Origin: Streptomyces sp. NBC_01217
GTDB taxonomy: Bacteria; Actinomycetota; Actinomycetes; Streptomycetales; Streptomycetaceae
Assembly: GCF_035994185.1 (NCBI RefSeq)
Contig: NZ_CP108538.1
Coordinates: forward strand, 868,001 to 932,000
Length of the DNA stretch: 64,000 bases
Direction of reading: 5' to 3'
Below the pieces are notes generated by a model. That model did not search any database. It was not told where the DNA came from and worked only from the letters and a program-made list of their open reading frames with translations. This document shows positions 1 through 8,253 of this stretch, one piece after another. The stretch's first letter is position 1. Each line of letters opens with the position of its first letter. The position numbers and the translations under genes are program-made.

Positions 1-222
1 TTCCTCAACGAGTCCTTCCCCACGGCGATCCGCGGCTCCGGCGTCGCTCTGTCGACCAACGGCGGCTTCGCCCTCGCCGGCCTCGTGCCCGTGGCGGTGA
101 ACGGGCTGAGCGACGGCGTGGACCAGCTCCCCCTGTACGCCGTGGTCGCGCTGGTGCTCGCCAGTGTCGTCACCCTCGCCTGCCTGAGCCGGATCACCGA
201 GCCCGGCCACAGCCTCGACTAG
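1..222 (+). CDS. MFS transporter, C-terminal fragment (cut by window start)
   Basis: Open from base 1 to the TAG at 220-222, giving 73 residues of the C-terminus of a longer protein. It begins FLNESFPTAIRGSGVAL, which resembles the conserved cytoplasmic loop (E-x-FPTxxRxxG) of metabolite:H+ symporters and drug exporters of the major facilitator superfamily. Two hydrophobic segments follow (about residues 20-35 and 43-62), as expected for the last two helices. The stop is 24 bases from the next gene on the same strand, so the two are probably co-transcribed. Substrate and direction cannot be judged from this fragment; a role in export from the adjoining biosynthetic cluster is only a possibility. 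Confidence 0.75.
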   Translation, partial: FLNESFPTAIRGSGVALSTNGGFALAGLVPVAVNGLSDGVDQLPLYAVVALVLASVVTLACLSRITEPGHSLD

Positions 223-246
223 AACCCGACCGGAAGGAGCCCCGCG

Positions 247-1305
247 ATGCTGGGAGTCCAGATCGCCCCCTGGGCCTCTGCCCGCGAAGTCCTGTCGGCG
301 AGCGCCGTGCTCGCCAAGGCCTTCGACGTGGTGTGGGTCCCGGACCAGATGCTCGCCCGCAACGCCCACGTCCTGCTTTCGGCCGTCGCCGCCACCGGCA
401 ACATCGGTGTGGCCAGCGGCATCACGTTCCCCGTGTCCCGCAATCCGATCGACATGGCATCGGCGATGGCCACCATCGGCGAGCTGGTGCCCCCCGACCG
501 CCCCGTCCTGATGGGCGTCGGCGCCGGCGGCTCGCTGGTGTCCAGCCTGTTCTCCAAGCGCGACGCGACCGAACTGCTGCGGCAGTCGGTCACCCTCGTG
601 CGCCGCCTGTGGGCGGGCGAGGCGGTGCCGCTCGCGGACTTTCCGCTGCTGACCGAGCGGCTGAACGCCAGGGACGGTGCGACGGCCCGGCTGACGTACC
701 CGGTCACCAGGGAGATACCCGTCCTGGTCGCGGTCGGCGGCCCAAGGACACTGCGGCTGGCCCACGACGTCGCCGACGGCCTGCTGTGCACGAGTACGTA
801 TCCCCCGCTGTCGTACGCCGCTCTGCGGTCCGGCGACGGGGCTCCGGTCCGCGAGATCAGCGCGCTCGCCGCCCGTCGCGCCCGGGAGGGCCGGCCGCTG
901 CGTCTGGTCTACGGCCTGAACTGCTGCGTGTCGGCCGACCGCGGCGCCGCGCGTACCTTCGCCCGCCGCCAGGCCGCACTGGCCGTCGGCAACCCAGCGC
1001 TGCGGTCCAAGCTCGCCGACGCCGGTCTCGACGCCGAGTCGGCGGACGCCGTGCGGGCCGCTTTCGAGGAGGGCCTGGGTGTCGAGGGAGCGGGCCGCAG
1101 GCTCTCGGACAGCCTGCTGGACGGCCTGATCGTTTCCGGCACCCCCGACGACTGTGTGGAGCGCCTGGCGCAGCTCATTCCCGTCGCCCGCTCCGCGGGC
1201 TTCGAGGAGTTCTACCTCGGAGCGCCGCTCGGACCCGACATCGAGGAGGCGTCCCGCCTCCTCGTCGGCTCCGTCGTACCCCCGCTGTGGCCCGAACGCG
1301 CCTGA
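247..1305 (+). CDS. LLM-class (luciferase-like) F420/flavin-dependent oxidoreductase
   Basis: 352-residue protein of the bacterial luciferase-like monooxygenase fold. Visible features are the N-terminal beta strand MLGVQIAP, the FDVVWVPDQ segment, the strand-turn GVASGITFPVSRNPIDMA and the LMGVGAGGS loop that in this family contacts the cofactor phosphate. Members reduce or hydroxylate small substrates with F420H2 or FMNH2 in the cytoplasm. The ATG start has a good ribosome site (GGAAGGAG) and lies 24 bases after the preceding transporter. Asparagine synthetase follows 46 bases later on the same strand. A second LLM enzyme lies at the other side of the NRPS cluster (25222-26238). Substrate unknown; membership in the cluster is inferred from position only. 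Confidence 0.85.
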   Translation: MLGVQIAPWASAREVLSASAVLAKAFDVVWVPDQMLARNAHVLLSAVAATGNIGVASGITFPVSRNPIDMASAMATIGELVPPDRPVLMGVGAGGSLVSSLFSKRDATELLRQSVTLVRRLWAGEAVPLADFPLLTERLNARDGATARLTYPVTREIPVLVAVGGPRTLRLAHDVADGLLCTSTYPPLSYAALRSGDGAPVREISALAARRAREGRPLRLVYGLNCCVSADRGAARTFARRQAALAVGNPALRSKLADAGLDAESADAVRAAFEEGLGVEGAGRRLSDSLLDGLIVSGTPDDCVERLAQLIPVARSAGFEEFYLGAPLGPDIEEASRLLVGSVVPPLWPERA

Positions 1306-1351
1306 GAGCGGCGCCCCGGGCCCGTAACCGCACCTTTCTGGGAGGCAGTTC

Positions 1352-3184
1352 ATGTGTGGAATCACCGGCTGGGTCGCGTTCGACCGCGATCTCACCCGCG
1401 AGCGGGAGACGCTCGACGCGATGACGGCGACCATGGCGTGCCGCGGCCCCGACGCCTCGGGGACGTGGATCGGCCGGCACGCCGCTCTCGGCCATCGGCG
1501 GCTGGCCGTCATCGACCTTCCGGGCGGGGTGCAGCCGATGACGGCCCGGATGCCGGACGGGGAGGTCACGCTCGTCTTCAGCGGTGAGGTCTACAACTTC
1601 ACCGAACTGCGGGACGAACTGATCCGTGCCGGCGAGCGGTTCACCACGGCCGGCGACACCGAGGTGGTGCTGCGCGGCTATCTGCGCTGGGGCGAGTCCC
1701 TGGCGGAGCGGCTCAACGGCATGTACGCGTTCGCCGTCTGGGACGGGCGCAGCCGCAAGCTGGTGATGATCCGCGACCGCATGGGCATCAAGCCGCTCTA
1801 CTTCCACAAGACCCCGGCGGGGGTGCTCTTCGGCTCGGAGCCGAAGTCGATCCTGGCCAACCCGGCCGCCCCGCGCGTGGTCGACACCGACGGACTGCGC
1901 GAGTGGCTGGCGTTCGTCATGACTCCGCGGCACGCCATCTGGTCGGGCATGAAGCAGGTCGAGCCCGGCACGGTGGTCACCGTCGACGCCGACGGGGTGC
2001 GCGAGCGGACCTACTGGCGGCTGGAGACCCGGCCGCACACCGACGATCTGGACACCACCGTCGCCAGGGTGCGGGAGCTGCTCGACGACATCGTGGGCCG
2101 CCAGCTCGTCGCCGACGTACCGCGTGGCGTCCTGCTCTCCGGCGGCCTGGACTCCAGCGCGCTCACCGCACTCGCGGCGCACCGGCTGGGCGGCGAGGGG
2201 GTGCGCAGCTTCTCGGTCGACTTCACCGACCGTACGGAGAGCTTCAAGCCCGACGATCTGCGGGACACCCCGGACGCGCCGTTCGTGCGCCAGGTCGTCG
2301 AGCACGTCGGCACCACGCACTCGGACATCGTGCTCGACCACCGGGCGCTGGCCGATCCGGAGGTGCGCCGGGCGGTGCTCGTCGCCCGTGATGTGCCGGT
2401 GGGGTTCGGCGAGATGGACTTCTCGCTGTATCTGCTGTTCAAGGCGATACGGGAGCGGTCGACCGTGGCGCTCTCGGGGGAATCGGCGGACGAACTCTTC
2501 GGCGGGTACCGGCAGTTCCACGACCCCGAGGTGCGGCTGGCCCGGGAGTTCCCCTGGATCGCCATCAACGCGGGACCGCTCGACAAGGACGGCACGGGCC
2601 TCGACAAGGGGCTGCTGGCCACGCTCGACCTCGACGGCTACCGCCGCGACCAGTACGCCGAGGCCGTGCGCGGCGTGGAACGGCTGGGCACCGAGGACGA
2701 CACCGAGTACGGCATGCGGGTCATGACCCATCTCCACCTCACCCGCTTCGTGCGCTTCCTCCTCGAACGCAAGGACCGCCTCAGCATGGCCGTCGGTCTG
2801 GAGGTCCGGGTGCCGTTCAGCGACCACCGGCTGGTCGAGTACGTCTACAACGCGCCGTGGTCGTACAAGAACCACGACGGGCGGGAGAAGAGCCTGCTGC
2901 GCGCCGCGGTCCGCGACGCGCTGCCCGGGGCGGTGGCCGACCGCAAGAAGGCCGCCTACCCGTCGACCCAGGACCCCTACTACGTCGGGGCGCTCCAGCA
3001 GCAGGCGAAGGAGCTGCTGCGGATCCGGGGGCACGAGGTGTTCGCCCTGGTCGACCGGGCCTGGCTGGAGGGGGCGAGCGGGCAGGACGCGGGCGCGATG
3101 GACAAGCTCACCCGCCTCGGCCTGGAGCGGACCCTCGACCTGGCCATCTGGCTGGACGTCTACCGCCCGGAGCTGCGGATCTAG
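1352..3184 (+). CDS. asnB: asparagine synthase (glutamine-hydrolysing)
   Basis: 610 residues, the usual length for AsnB. Met1 is followed directly by Cys2 (MCGITGW), the N-terminal nucleophile of the glutaminase domain. The synthetase half carries the PP-loop SGGLDSS near residue 262, which binds ATP, and a later GESADELFGGY motif. The enzyme normally amidates aspartate with ammonia from glutamine; paralogues in biosynthetic clusters amidate other carboxylates. It follows an LLM oxidoreductase and precedes an antiporter, all rightward, with GGGAGG just upstream of the ATG. The neighbouring cluster appears to consume aspartate (see 8254-11660), so this could be a cluster amidotransferase or a housekeeping copy; the sequence does not decide. 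Confidence 0.93.
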   Translation: MCGITGWVAFDRDLTRERETLDAMTATMACRGPDASGTWIGRHAALGHRRLAVIDLPGGVQPMTARMPDGEVTLVFSGEVYNFTELRDELIRAGERFTTAGDTEVVLRGYLRWGESLAERLNGMYAFAVWDGRSRKLVMIRDRMGIKPLYFHKTPAGVLFGSEPKSILANPAAPRVVDTDGLREWLAFVMTPRHAIWSGMKQVEPGTVVTVDADGVRERTYWRLETRPHTDDLDTTVARVRELLDDIVGRQLVADVPRGVLLSGGLDSSALTALAAHRLGGEGVRSFSVDFTDRTESFKPDDLRDTPDAPFVRQVVEHVGTTHSDIVLDHRALADPEVRRAVLVARDVPVGFGEMDFSLYLLFKAIRERSTVALSGESADELFGGYRQFHDPEVRLAREFPWIAINAGPLDKDGTGLDKGLLATLDLDGYRRDQYAEAVRGVERLGTEDDTEYGMRVMTHLHLTRFVRFLLERKDRLSMAVGLEVRVPFSDHRLVEYVYNAPWSYKNHDGREKSLLRAAVRDALPGAVADRKKAAYPSTQDPYYVGALQQQAKELLRIRGHEVFALVDRAWLEGASGQDAGAMDKLTRLGLERTLDLAIWLDVYRPELRI

Positions 3185-3245
3185 GGCCTCGCGTTTCGAT
3201 CACGCCCCATTCGCACGATCGCTCCCACTCATTTCCCACCCCCTT

Positions 3246-3273
3246 CGCCCTGTCCCGCCGGCGGGACAGGGCG
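3246..3273. promoter_or_regulatory. perfect 28-bp palindrome, probable operator (copy 1)
   Basis: Two 14-base arms pair perfectly with no spacer, centred between 3259 and 3260. The inner 22 bases (3249-3270, half-site CCTGTCCCGCC) are identical to the core of the palindrome at 26339-26372. It sits 61 bases after the asnB stop and 22 bases before the antiporter start, where a repressor could block transcription. A terminator hairpin for asnB is the alternative, but the zero-length loop and lack of a T-run argue for a dimeric protein site. Confidence 0.55.
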
Positions 3274-3295
3274 GCGACATCTCCTGGAGGTACGC

Positions 3296-4744
3296 ATGAC
3301 GGTGACAGCGGCCGGCCCGGTCGCCCCTCTCGGCGCGCACGAGCTGCTCGTATTCCTGCTGCAGGTCGGGGTGTTGCTCTCGTTGGCCTTTCTGCTCGGG
3401 CGGGCGGCGATGCGCTTCGGCATGCCGGCCATCGTCGGCGAGCTGTGCGCGGGTCTGCTGATCGGCCCCTCGGTCCTGGCCCACGCGGCGCCGGAGCTGA
3501 GCGCCTGGCTCCTGCCGCAGGACGGCGCCCGGATGCATCTGCTCGACGCGGTCGGCCAGATCGGTGTGCTGTTGCTGGTGGGGATCACCGGCCTGTACAT
3601 GGACCTGGGTCTCGTACGCCGTCGTGGCGTCACGGCGGCCCGGATCAGCATCGCGGGTCTTGTCGTGCCGCTCGGCCTGGGCGTGGCACTCGGCTTCCAG
3701 CTGCCCGGGTCGCTGGTCCCCGGTGGCACCGACCGCGGCACGTTCGCGCTGTTCGTGGGCGTCGCCATGGGGGTCAGCGCGATTCCGGTCATCGCCAAGA
3801 CACTGATGGAACTGCGGCTGCTGCACCGCAACATCGGGCAGTTGACGCTCAGCGCCGCCATGGTCGACGACATCGCGGGCTGGCTGCTGCTCTCCGTCGT
3901 CTCCGCCATGGCCACGACGGGGGTGGCGGCGGGCGACATCGGTCTGTCGCTGGGCTGGGTGGCCGTGGTGATCGCGGCCGCATTCCTGCTGCGGCCCGTC
4001 GTGCGCGCCGGACTGCGGGCCACGGCGCGCTCGCGCGACAACGGCGCGACTCTCGCCCTGGTGGCGATCCTGATCCTGCTGAGCTCGGCCGCCACCCAGG
4101 CCATGCAACTGGAGGCGGTGTTCGGCGCGTTCGTGTGCGGCATCATGATCAACAGCTGCGGGGTGCTGAACGCCGAACGGATCGCGCCGCTGCGTACGGT
4201 CGTGCTGTCCGTCCTGGCTCCGCTGTTCTTCGCCACCGCAGGGCTCCGGATGGACCTCACGGCGCTGGCCGATCCGACGGTCGCCCTGAGCGGTCTCGTC
4301 GTCCTGGCGGTGGCCGTCGTCGGCAAGTTCGCCGGGGCGTACGCGGGTGCCAGGCTCAGCCGGCTCGGCCACTGGGAATCGCTGGCGCTGGGTGCGGGGA
4401 TGAATGCCCGGGGGGTCATCGAGGTCATCTGCGCGATGGTCGGACTGCGGCTCGGCGTACTGAGCATGGAGATGTACACGGTCATCGTGCTGGTCGCCGT
4501 GGCGACATCGCTGATGGCACCGCCCCTGCTGCGGTGGACGATGGCCCGGGTCGAGCACACGGCGGAGGAAGTGCTCCGCAAGGAGATGTACGAGGGCGGC
4601 CCGGCGCACCGTCCGCAGTCGGACGGTGCGCCGGGCCGCCCGGCCGAGCAGGTCGCCGCTTCCTCCCGGGGCACGGCTCCCGCCGCCCCGGCCGATCAGC
4701 CGGGACACCCCGGCGAGTCCGATCCCGGTGGCCCGCCCGACTGA
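3296..4744 (+). CDS. cation:proton antiporter, CPA2/Kef type
   Basis: 482-residue membrane protein with about 12 hydrophobic segments between residues 15 and 425 and a hydrophilic C-terminal tail. The segment FGMPAIVGELCAGLLIGPS is the family's GE-x-x-AG-x-x-x-GP signature, and AMVDDIAGW supplies the acidic pair in the ion-translocating helix. CPA2 members exchange Na+ or K+ for H+ at the cytoplasmic membrane. The ATG has a strong ribosome site (CTGGAGG). A perfect palindrome (3246-3273) lies just upstream, shared with the promoter side of the NRPS operon, which suggests co-regulation and perhaps a self-protection or pH role; that link is inference. It converges on the MFS gene downstream. 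Confidence 0.88.
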   Translation: MTVTAAGPVAPLGAHELLVFLLQVGVLLSLAFLLGRAAMRFGMPAIVGELCAGLLIGPSVLAHAAPELSAWLLPQDGARMHLLDAVGQIGVLLLVGITGLYMDLGLVRRRGVTAARISIAGLVVPLGLGVALGFQLPGSLVPGGTDRGTFALFVGVAMGVSAIPVIAKTLMELRLLHRNIGQLTLSAAMVDDIAGWLLLSVVSAMATTGVAAGDIGLSLGWVAVVIAAAFLLRPVVRAGLRATARSRDNGATLALVAILILLSSAATQAMQLEAVFGAFVCGIMINSCGVLNAERIAPLRTVVLSVLAPLFFATAGLRMDLTALADPTVALSGLVVLAVAVVGKFAGAYAGARLSRLGHWESLALGAGMNARGVIEVICAMVGLRLGVLSMEMYTVIVLVAVATSLMAPPLLRWTMARVEHTAEEVLRKEMYEGGPAHRPQSDGAPGRPAEQVAASSRGTAPAAPADQPGHPGESDPGGPPD

Positions 4745-4773
4745 CCGGGCGGGCCGCACGGGCCGGGGCCCGG
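4745..4773. terminator. possible bidirectional terminator between convergent genes
   Basis: CCGGGC (4745-4750) can pair with GCCCGG (4768-4773), with an inner GGCC/GGCC pairing. It fills the 36-base gap between the convergent stops of the antiporter and the MFS exporter. There is no T-run, as is common in Streptomyces. The structure is weak. Confidence 0.3.
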
Positions 4774-4780
4774 AAGGGGG

Positions 4781-6400
4781 TCAGGCCGTCCGGTCCGCCA
4801 CCGGTGCCTCCTGCGGGACTTCGGCCGCCGGCTGCCCGGACTCCTTGAGGAACAGGGACGTGATGGCCGCCAGGGCGATCACACCGGCGGTGATGAGCAG
4901 TGCGGGACGCACCGCCGACGCCAGGCTCTGGGCCGACAGATCCTGGAACAGCCGCACCAGCCCGGAGGGCAGCGACGACGGCACCGCCCCGTCGCTGCCC
5001 GAGTTGAGTCCGCTGTCGACGGCCTGCCTGGCACCGTCGACCAGCGACGCCCCTTCCTCCGAGGACAGTTCGCTCCCCGCCTCGGCCGCCTTGTCCCGCA
5101 GCGAGGACGCCCAGACGGTCGCCAGGATCGCGCCGACGACGGCCGTACAGACCGCGCTGCCGATCATGCGGGACATCTCGATGAGCCCGGATGCGCCACC
5201 GGCGGCCTGCGGCTCGACCTCGCCCATCGCCACGGTGGTCAGCGGCGCGAAGGTGAGACCGGCGCCGGCGCCGGCCAGGACCAGTGGGGCCACGAACTCC
5301 CACCAGGACGCATCCGCGTCGGCGAACGGGGCCGTCAACGCGACTCCCAGACAGAAGACGGCGAAACCGACGGCCAGCAGACGGCTGCGCCGTACCCGGC
5401 CGGCGAGGCGGCCCCCGATCGGCGCGGTGAGTGAGGAGGCGAGCCACATGGGAGAGAGCACCAGACCGGCCTCCAGCGGGCCTGCGCCGAGCGCCGTCTG
5501 GAGGTAGATGGTCATGACGAGCTGTGAGCCGAAGATGCCGAAGTACGTCGCGGCCGAGGCCCACACCATCAGCGCGTAGTTGCGGCTGGTGAACAGCGCG
5601 CGCGGCAGCAGGCCGTTGGTCCTGCGGCGCTCCCAGACCGTGAAGCCGACCAGGATCAGCAGACCCAGGATCAGGAGGTGGGGGATCTGGACCACACCCC
5701 AGACCTCGCCCCACTCGAACCGTTCGCCCTCGATGAGGGCGTACAGCACGACGAACAGCCCCGCGGACGCGAGGAGTACGGGTACGACGCCCAGCCGTTG
5801 GCGGGTCCGGTTACGGGTGGCGGGGACGTACACGAAGGTGCAGACGAGCCCGATCAGACCGAGCGGGATGTTGATGAAGAAGATCCAGCGCCAGCCGAGT
5901 GTGTCGGAGATGAGGCCGCCGAGGAGCGGTCCTGCTGCGGCCGCGGAGCCGATCACCGCCGCGAGAACGCCGAAGGCCGTCCCCAGCTTGGCGGGCGGGA
6001 AGACGGCCGAGGTGATGGCGAGGGCCTGCGGCGCCGCGGCCGCGGCACCGACTCCCTGGAGCACACGGGCGGCGACCAGCTGCTCCGGAGTCTGCGCGAG
6101 GCCACAGACTAAGGAGGCGGCGGTGAAAACGAGCAGGCCGACGGCGAACACATTCCGGTGTCCCCGGATATCTCCCAGGCGGCCCGCGACCAGCAGTAGC
6201 ATCGCGTACGGGAGCAAATATCCGTTGACCACCCACAGGATCTGTTCGGTCGTCGCGTCGACTCCCGTCACAATCTGGGGAATCGCCACATTGACAACCG
6301 TGCTGTCGAGCACGTTCATGAAGTATCCGAGGGCGATTACCACCAGCGCAGGCCACGGCCCATGACGAGTTGCCACCCGTGCGCTCCCACCTGAATTCAT
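4781..6400 (-). CDS. MFS transporter, DHA2 (EmrB/QacA) family, 14 TM
   Basis: 539 residues with about 14 hydrophobic segments. The N-terminal helix contains LGYFMNVLDSTVVNVAIPQI, the hallmark LD-x-TVVNVALP motif C1 of DHA2 exporters. The loop GRLGDIRGHRNVF is the MFS motif A between TM2 and TM3. These proton-driven pumps sit in the cytoplasmic membrane and expel antibiotics or other amphiphiles. The gene is divergent from the mbtH operon across a 184-base gap and is the best candidate for exporting the cluster product. The C-terminus ends in a hydrophilic stretch after the last helix. Confidence 0.92.
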   Translation of the reverse strand: MNSGGSARVATRHGPWPALVVIALGYFMNVLDSTVVNVAIPQIVTGVDATTEQILWVVNGYLLPYAMLLLVAGRLGDIRGHRNVFAVGLLVFTAASLVCGLAQTPEQLVAARVLQGVGAAAAAPQALAITSAVFPPAKLGTAFGVLAAVIGSAAAAGPLLGGLISDTLGWRWIFFINIPLGLIGLVCTFVYVPATRNRTRQRLGVVPVLLASAGLFVVLYALIEGERFEWGEVWGVVQIPHLLILGLLILVGFTVWERRRTNGLLPRALFTSRNYALMVWASAATYFGIFGSQLVMTIYLQTALGAGPLEAGLVLSPMWLASSLTAPIGGRLAGRVRRSRLLAVGFAVFCLGVALTAPFADADASWWEFVAPLVLAGAGAGLTFAPLTTVAMGEVEPQAAGGASGLIEMSRMIGSAVCTAVVGAILATVWASSLRDKAAEAGSELSSEEGASLVDGARQAVDSGLNSGSDGAVPSSLPSGLVRLFQDLSAQSLASAVRPALLITAGVIALAAITSLFLKESGQPAAEVPQEAPVADRTA

Positions 6401-6514
6401 CTATCGCTCCTCGCAGTTGTCGTGAACTCGATTGATGTCCGCCCCGGTCGACGGCGAACGGCGGCCCATGCTATACCCCTCCGCGTGGGCGAAGACCGTG
6501 AATCAGCCATCTTC

Positions 6515-6543
6515 TTGACTCGCCGTGGAAGAGGCGGGAGCAT
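6515..6543 (+). promoter_or_regulatory. candidate promoter of the mbtH operon
   Basis: TTGACT at 6515-6520, a 17-base spacer, then GAGCAT at 6538-6543. The -35 is a good match to the sigma-70/HrdB consensus; the -10 is one base off TAG-type hexamers. Transcription would start near 6550, about 35 bases before the GTG of mbtH. No promoter was confidently assigned to the divergent exporter. Confidence 0.35.
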
Positions 6544-6584
6544 CGATCGCCAAGTCCAGTTGAGCACTGGAAGGGAAACCCATC

Positions 6585-6785
6585 GTGCAGGAAATGCGAA
6601 GTGCCACATACAGCGTGGTGAAAAACGACGAGGAACAGTTCTCGATCTGGCGTTCCGATCAGGAAATTCCCGCCGGCTGGCATACGACCGGCGTATCCGG
6701 ATCGAAGGACGAGTGCCTCTCCCACATTCATGAGGTGTGGACGGACATGCGGCCGCTGAGTCTGCGGCAGGCCATGGGAGAGTGA
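6585..6785 (+). CDS. mbtH: MbtH-like NRPS accessory protein
   Basis: 66 residues, standard length. The family pattern is clear: NDEEQFSIW, then PAGW, then a C-terminal [11 protein letters not shown], with the three conserved tryptophans. MbtH proteins bind A domains of NRPSs and raise their solubility and adenylation activity. The GTG at 6585 is preferred because GGAAGGGAA lies about 8 bases upstream; an in-frame ATG at 6594 is the alternative. It opens a six-gene rightward operon and presumably serves the NRPSs encoded on the opposite strand. Confidence 0.95.
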   Translation: MQEMRSATYSVVKNDEEQFSIWRSDQEIPAGWHTTGVSGSKDECLSHIHEVWTDMRPLSLRQAMGE

Positions 6786-6791
6786 CATCGG

Positions 6792-7427
6792 ATGACCGGG
6801 TTCACGGGCTGGGGCGTTGAATTCGAGCGATTCTTCAACGGTCTCGAACGTGATAACAGCAAGGCCTACTTCGAACGGCACAGGGAGCTCTACCGGCGGG
6901 CGGTCCGGGAACCGGCCGACGCATTGGTCGCCGCCCTGGAACCGCGTTACGGACCGGGGCGCGTATTCCGGCTGAACCGGGATCTCAGATTCTCCGCCGA
7001 CAAGCGGCCCTACCGCACCCAGGCGGGCATCGAGTTCTCCGGTCACGGCGCTCACCACTACGTATCCGTGTCCGCGACCGGGCTCACGGCCTCCGTCGGG
7101 GTCTTCCGCGGGGACAGACAGTGGCTGGAACGGTTCCGGCGGGCGGTGGACGGCCCGCCCGGCGGCGTACTGCTGAAGGTCGTGGAGGACCTGGAGGCCC
7201 GGAAGTTCACGATCGGCGGCGAGCAGCTCCGTACGGCGCCCAGGGGTGTACCGGCCGGCCATCCCCACATCCGGCTCCTGCGGCACCGGAGTCTCACCGC
7301 CGACCGGACCTGGCCGGCCTCCGCCTGGCTCGGCAGTCCAGGCGTACTGGATCTGATCACCGGCGCCTGGGAGCAGGCGGCTGCCCTGAGCGACTGGTTA
7401 CGCACCCACAATCCGGCTGGAGCCTGA
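6792..7427 (+). CDS. DUF2461 (TIGR02453) family protein
   Basis: 211 residues matching the DUF2461 family: an N-terminal FERFFNGLERDNSKAYFERH, then RDLRFSADKRPYRTQ, the most conserved part of the family, and a mid-domain HYVSVSATGLTASVG. The biochemical function of DUF2461 is not established. It begins 6 bases after mbtH and ends one base before the methyltransferase start, so it is translated as part of this operon. Housekeeping DUF2461 genes usually stand alone, so its position inside a biosynthetic operon hints at a pathway role. No catalytic residue can be named. Confidence 0.85.
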   Translation: MTGFTGWGVEFERFFNGLERDNSKAYFERHRELYRRAVREPADALVAALEPRYGPGRVFRLNRDLRFSADKRPYRTQAGIEFSGHGAHHYVSVSATGLTASVGVFRGDRQWLERFRRAVDGPPGGVLLKVVEDLEARKFTIGGEQLRTAPRGVPAGHPHIRLLRHRSLTADRTWPASAWLGSPGVLDLITGAWEQAAALSDWLRTHNPAGA

Positions 7428-7428
7428 C

Positions 7429-8250
7429 ATGACCTCAGTTCCCGCGCCTCGCGCGACCTCGCTCAAGGACTTCCAGAAGGCCGGGTGGTCGGCCGGCGAC
7501 TACACGTCGGTCGCAGGATCGACGGTCATCGCGAGCGAACAGCTCATGGAGACGCTCGACATCCGGCCCGGCTCGCGCGTGCTGGACGCCGCCTGCGGCA
7601 GCGGCAACGCGACCATCGCCGCCGCCCGCCGCTTCGCGGACGTGACCGGGCTCGACTTCTCACCGGCGATGCTGGAGGCCGCGCGCCGGCGCCTGGAGGT
7701 GGAGCGCGTCGACGCCGATCTCGTGGAGGGCGATGTGGAGCACCTCCCTTTCGACGAGGGCGAATTCGATGTCGTTACATCCGCCTTCGGGGCGATGTTC
7801 GCGCCCGACCAGAAGCGGACGGCGGCCGAGCTGCTGCGGGTCTGCCGGCCCGGCGGCCGGATCGGACTCGCCTGCTGGACACAGAACGGCGCCCTCGGCG
7901 AGCTCTTCCGGGTCATGTCCGACTACATCCCGCCCACGCCGGGCGTACCGAAGCCCACCGACTGGGGTGACCCGGAGGCCCTGCACGAGCTGTTCGGCGA
8001 GGGTGTCACCGAAATACGGTCCGCCACCCGCGACTTCGTTTTCCGCTACCGCTCGCCGGAACACTGGATGGATCATTTCCGGTCCAATTTCGGGCCGACC
8101 CGGATGACGTTCTCCGTACTCCCCAAGAGCCGGGCGGCCGCCCTGGAGCGGGACCTCATCGCCATGTGGCACGGCAGGAACCGGGCGTCCGACGGCTGCC
8201 TCGTCGCCCCGGTCGAGTACCTCGAGGCCGTACTGGTCAAGGCCGAATGA
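7429..8250 (+). CDS. class I SAM-dependent methyltransferase
   Basis: 273 residues with a Rossmann-type SAM-binding core: motif I VLDAACGSGNATIAA (about residues 46-60), the acidic VTGLDFSPAMLEAARRR strand end, and the EGDVEHLPFDEGEFDVV motif II region, followed by LLRVCRPGGRIGL. This is the UbiE/Methyltransf_11 type used for small molecules. The start overlaps the end of the DUF2461 gene region with one base between stop and ATG, and the oxygenase follows 3 bases after its stop. It probably O-, N- or C-methylates the cluster product or an intermediate; the acceptor cannot be read from sequence. Confidence 0.92.
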   Translation: MTSVPAPRATSLKDFQKAGWSAGDYTSVAGSTVIASEQLMETLDIRPGSRVLDAACGSGNATIAAARRFADVTGLDFSPAMLEAARRRLEVERVDADLVEGDVEHLPFDEGEFDVVTSAFGAMFAPDQKRTAAELLRVCRPGGRIGLACWTQNGALGELFRVMSDYIPPTPGVPKPTDWGDPEALHELFGEGVTEIRSATRDFVFRYRSPEHWMDHFRSNFGPTRMTFSVLPKSRAAALERDLIAMWHGRNRASDGCLVAPVEYLEAVLVKAE

Positions 8251-8253
8251 CCC

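Noticed and set aside
1175..3034. 619-residue open frame on the minus strand across asnB
   Set aside because: It mirrors a clearly real AsnB gene; its composition (Arg/Pro/Val/Asp/His-rich) is typical of antisense frames in high-GC DNA and shows no motif.
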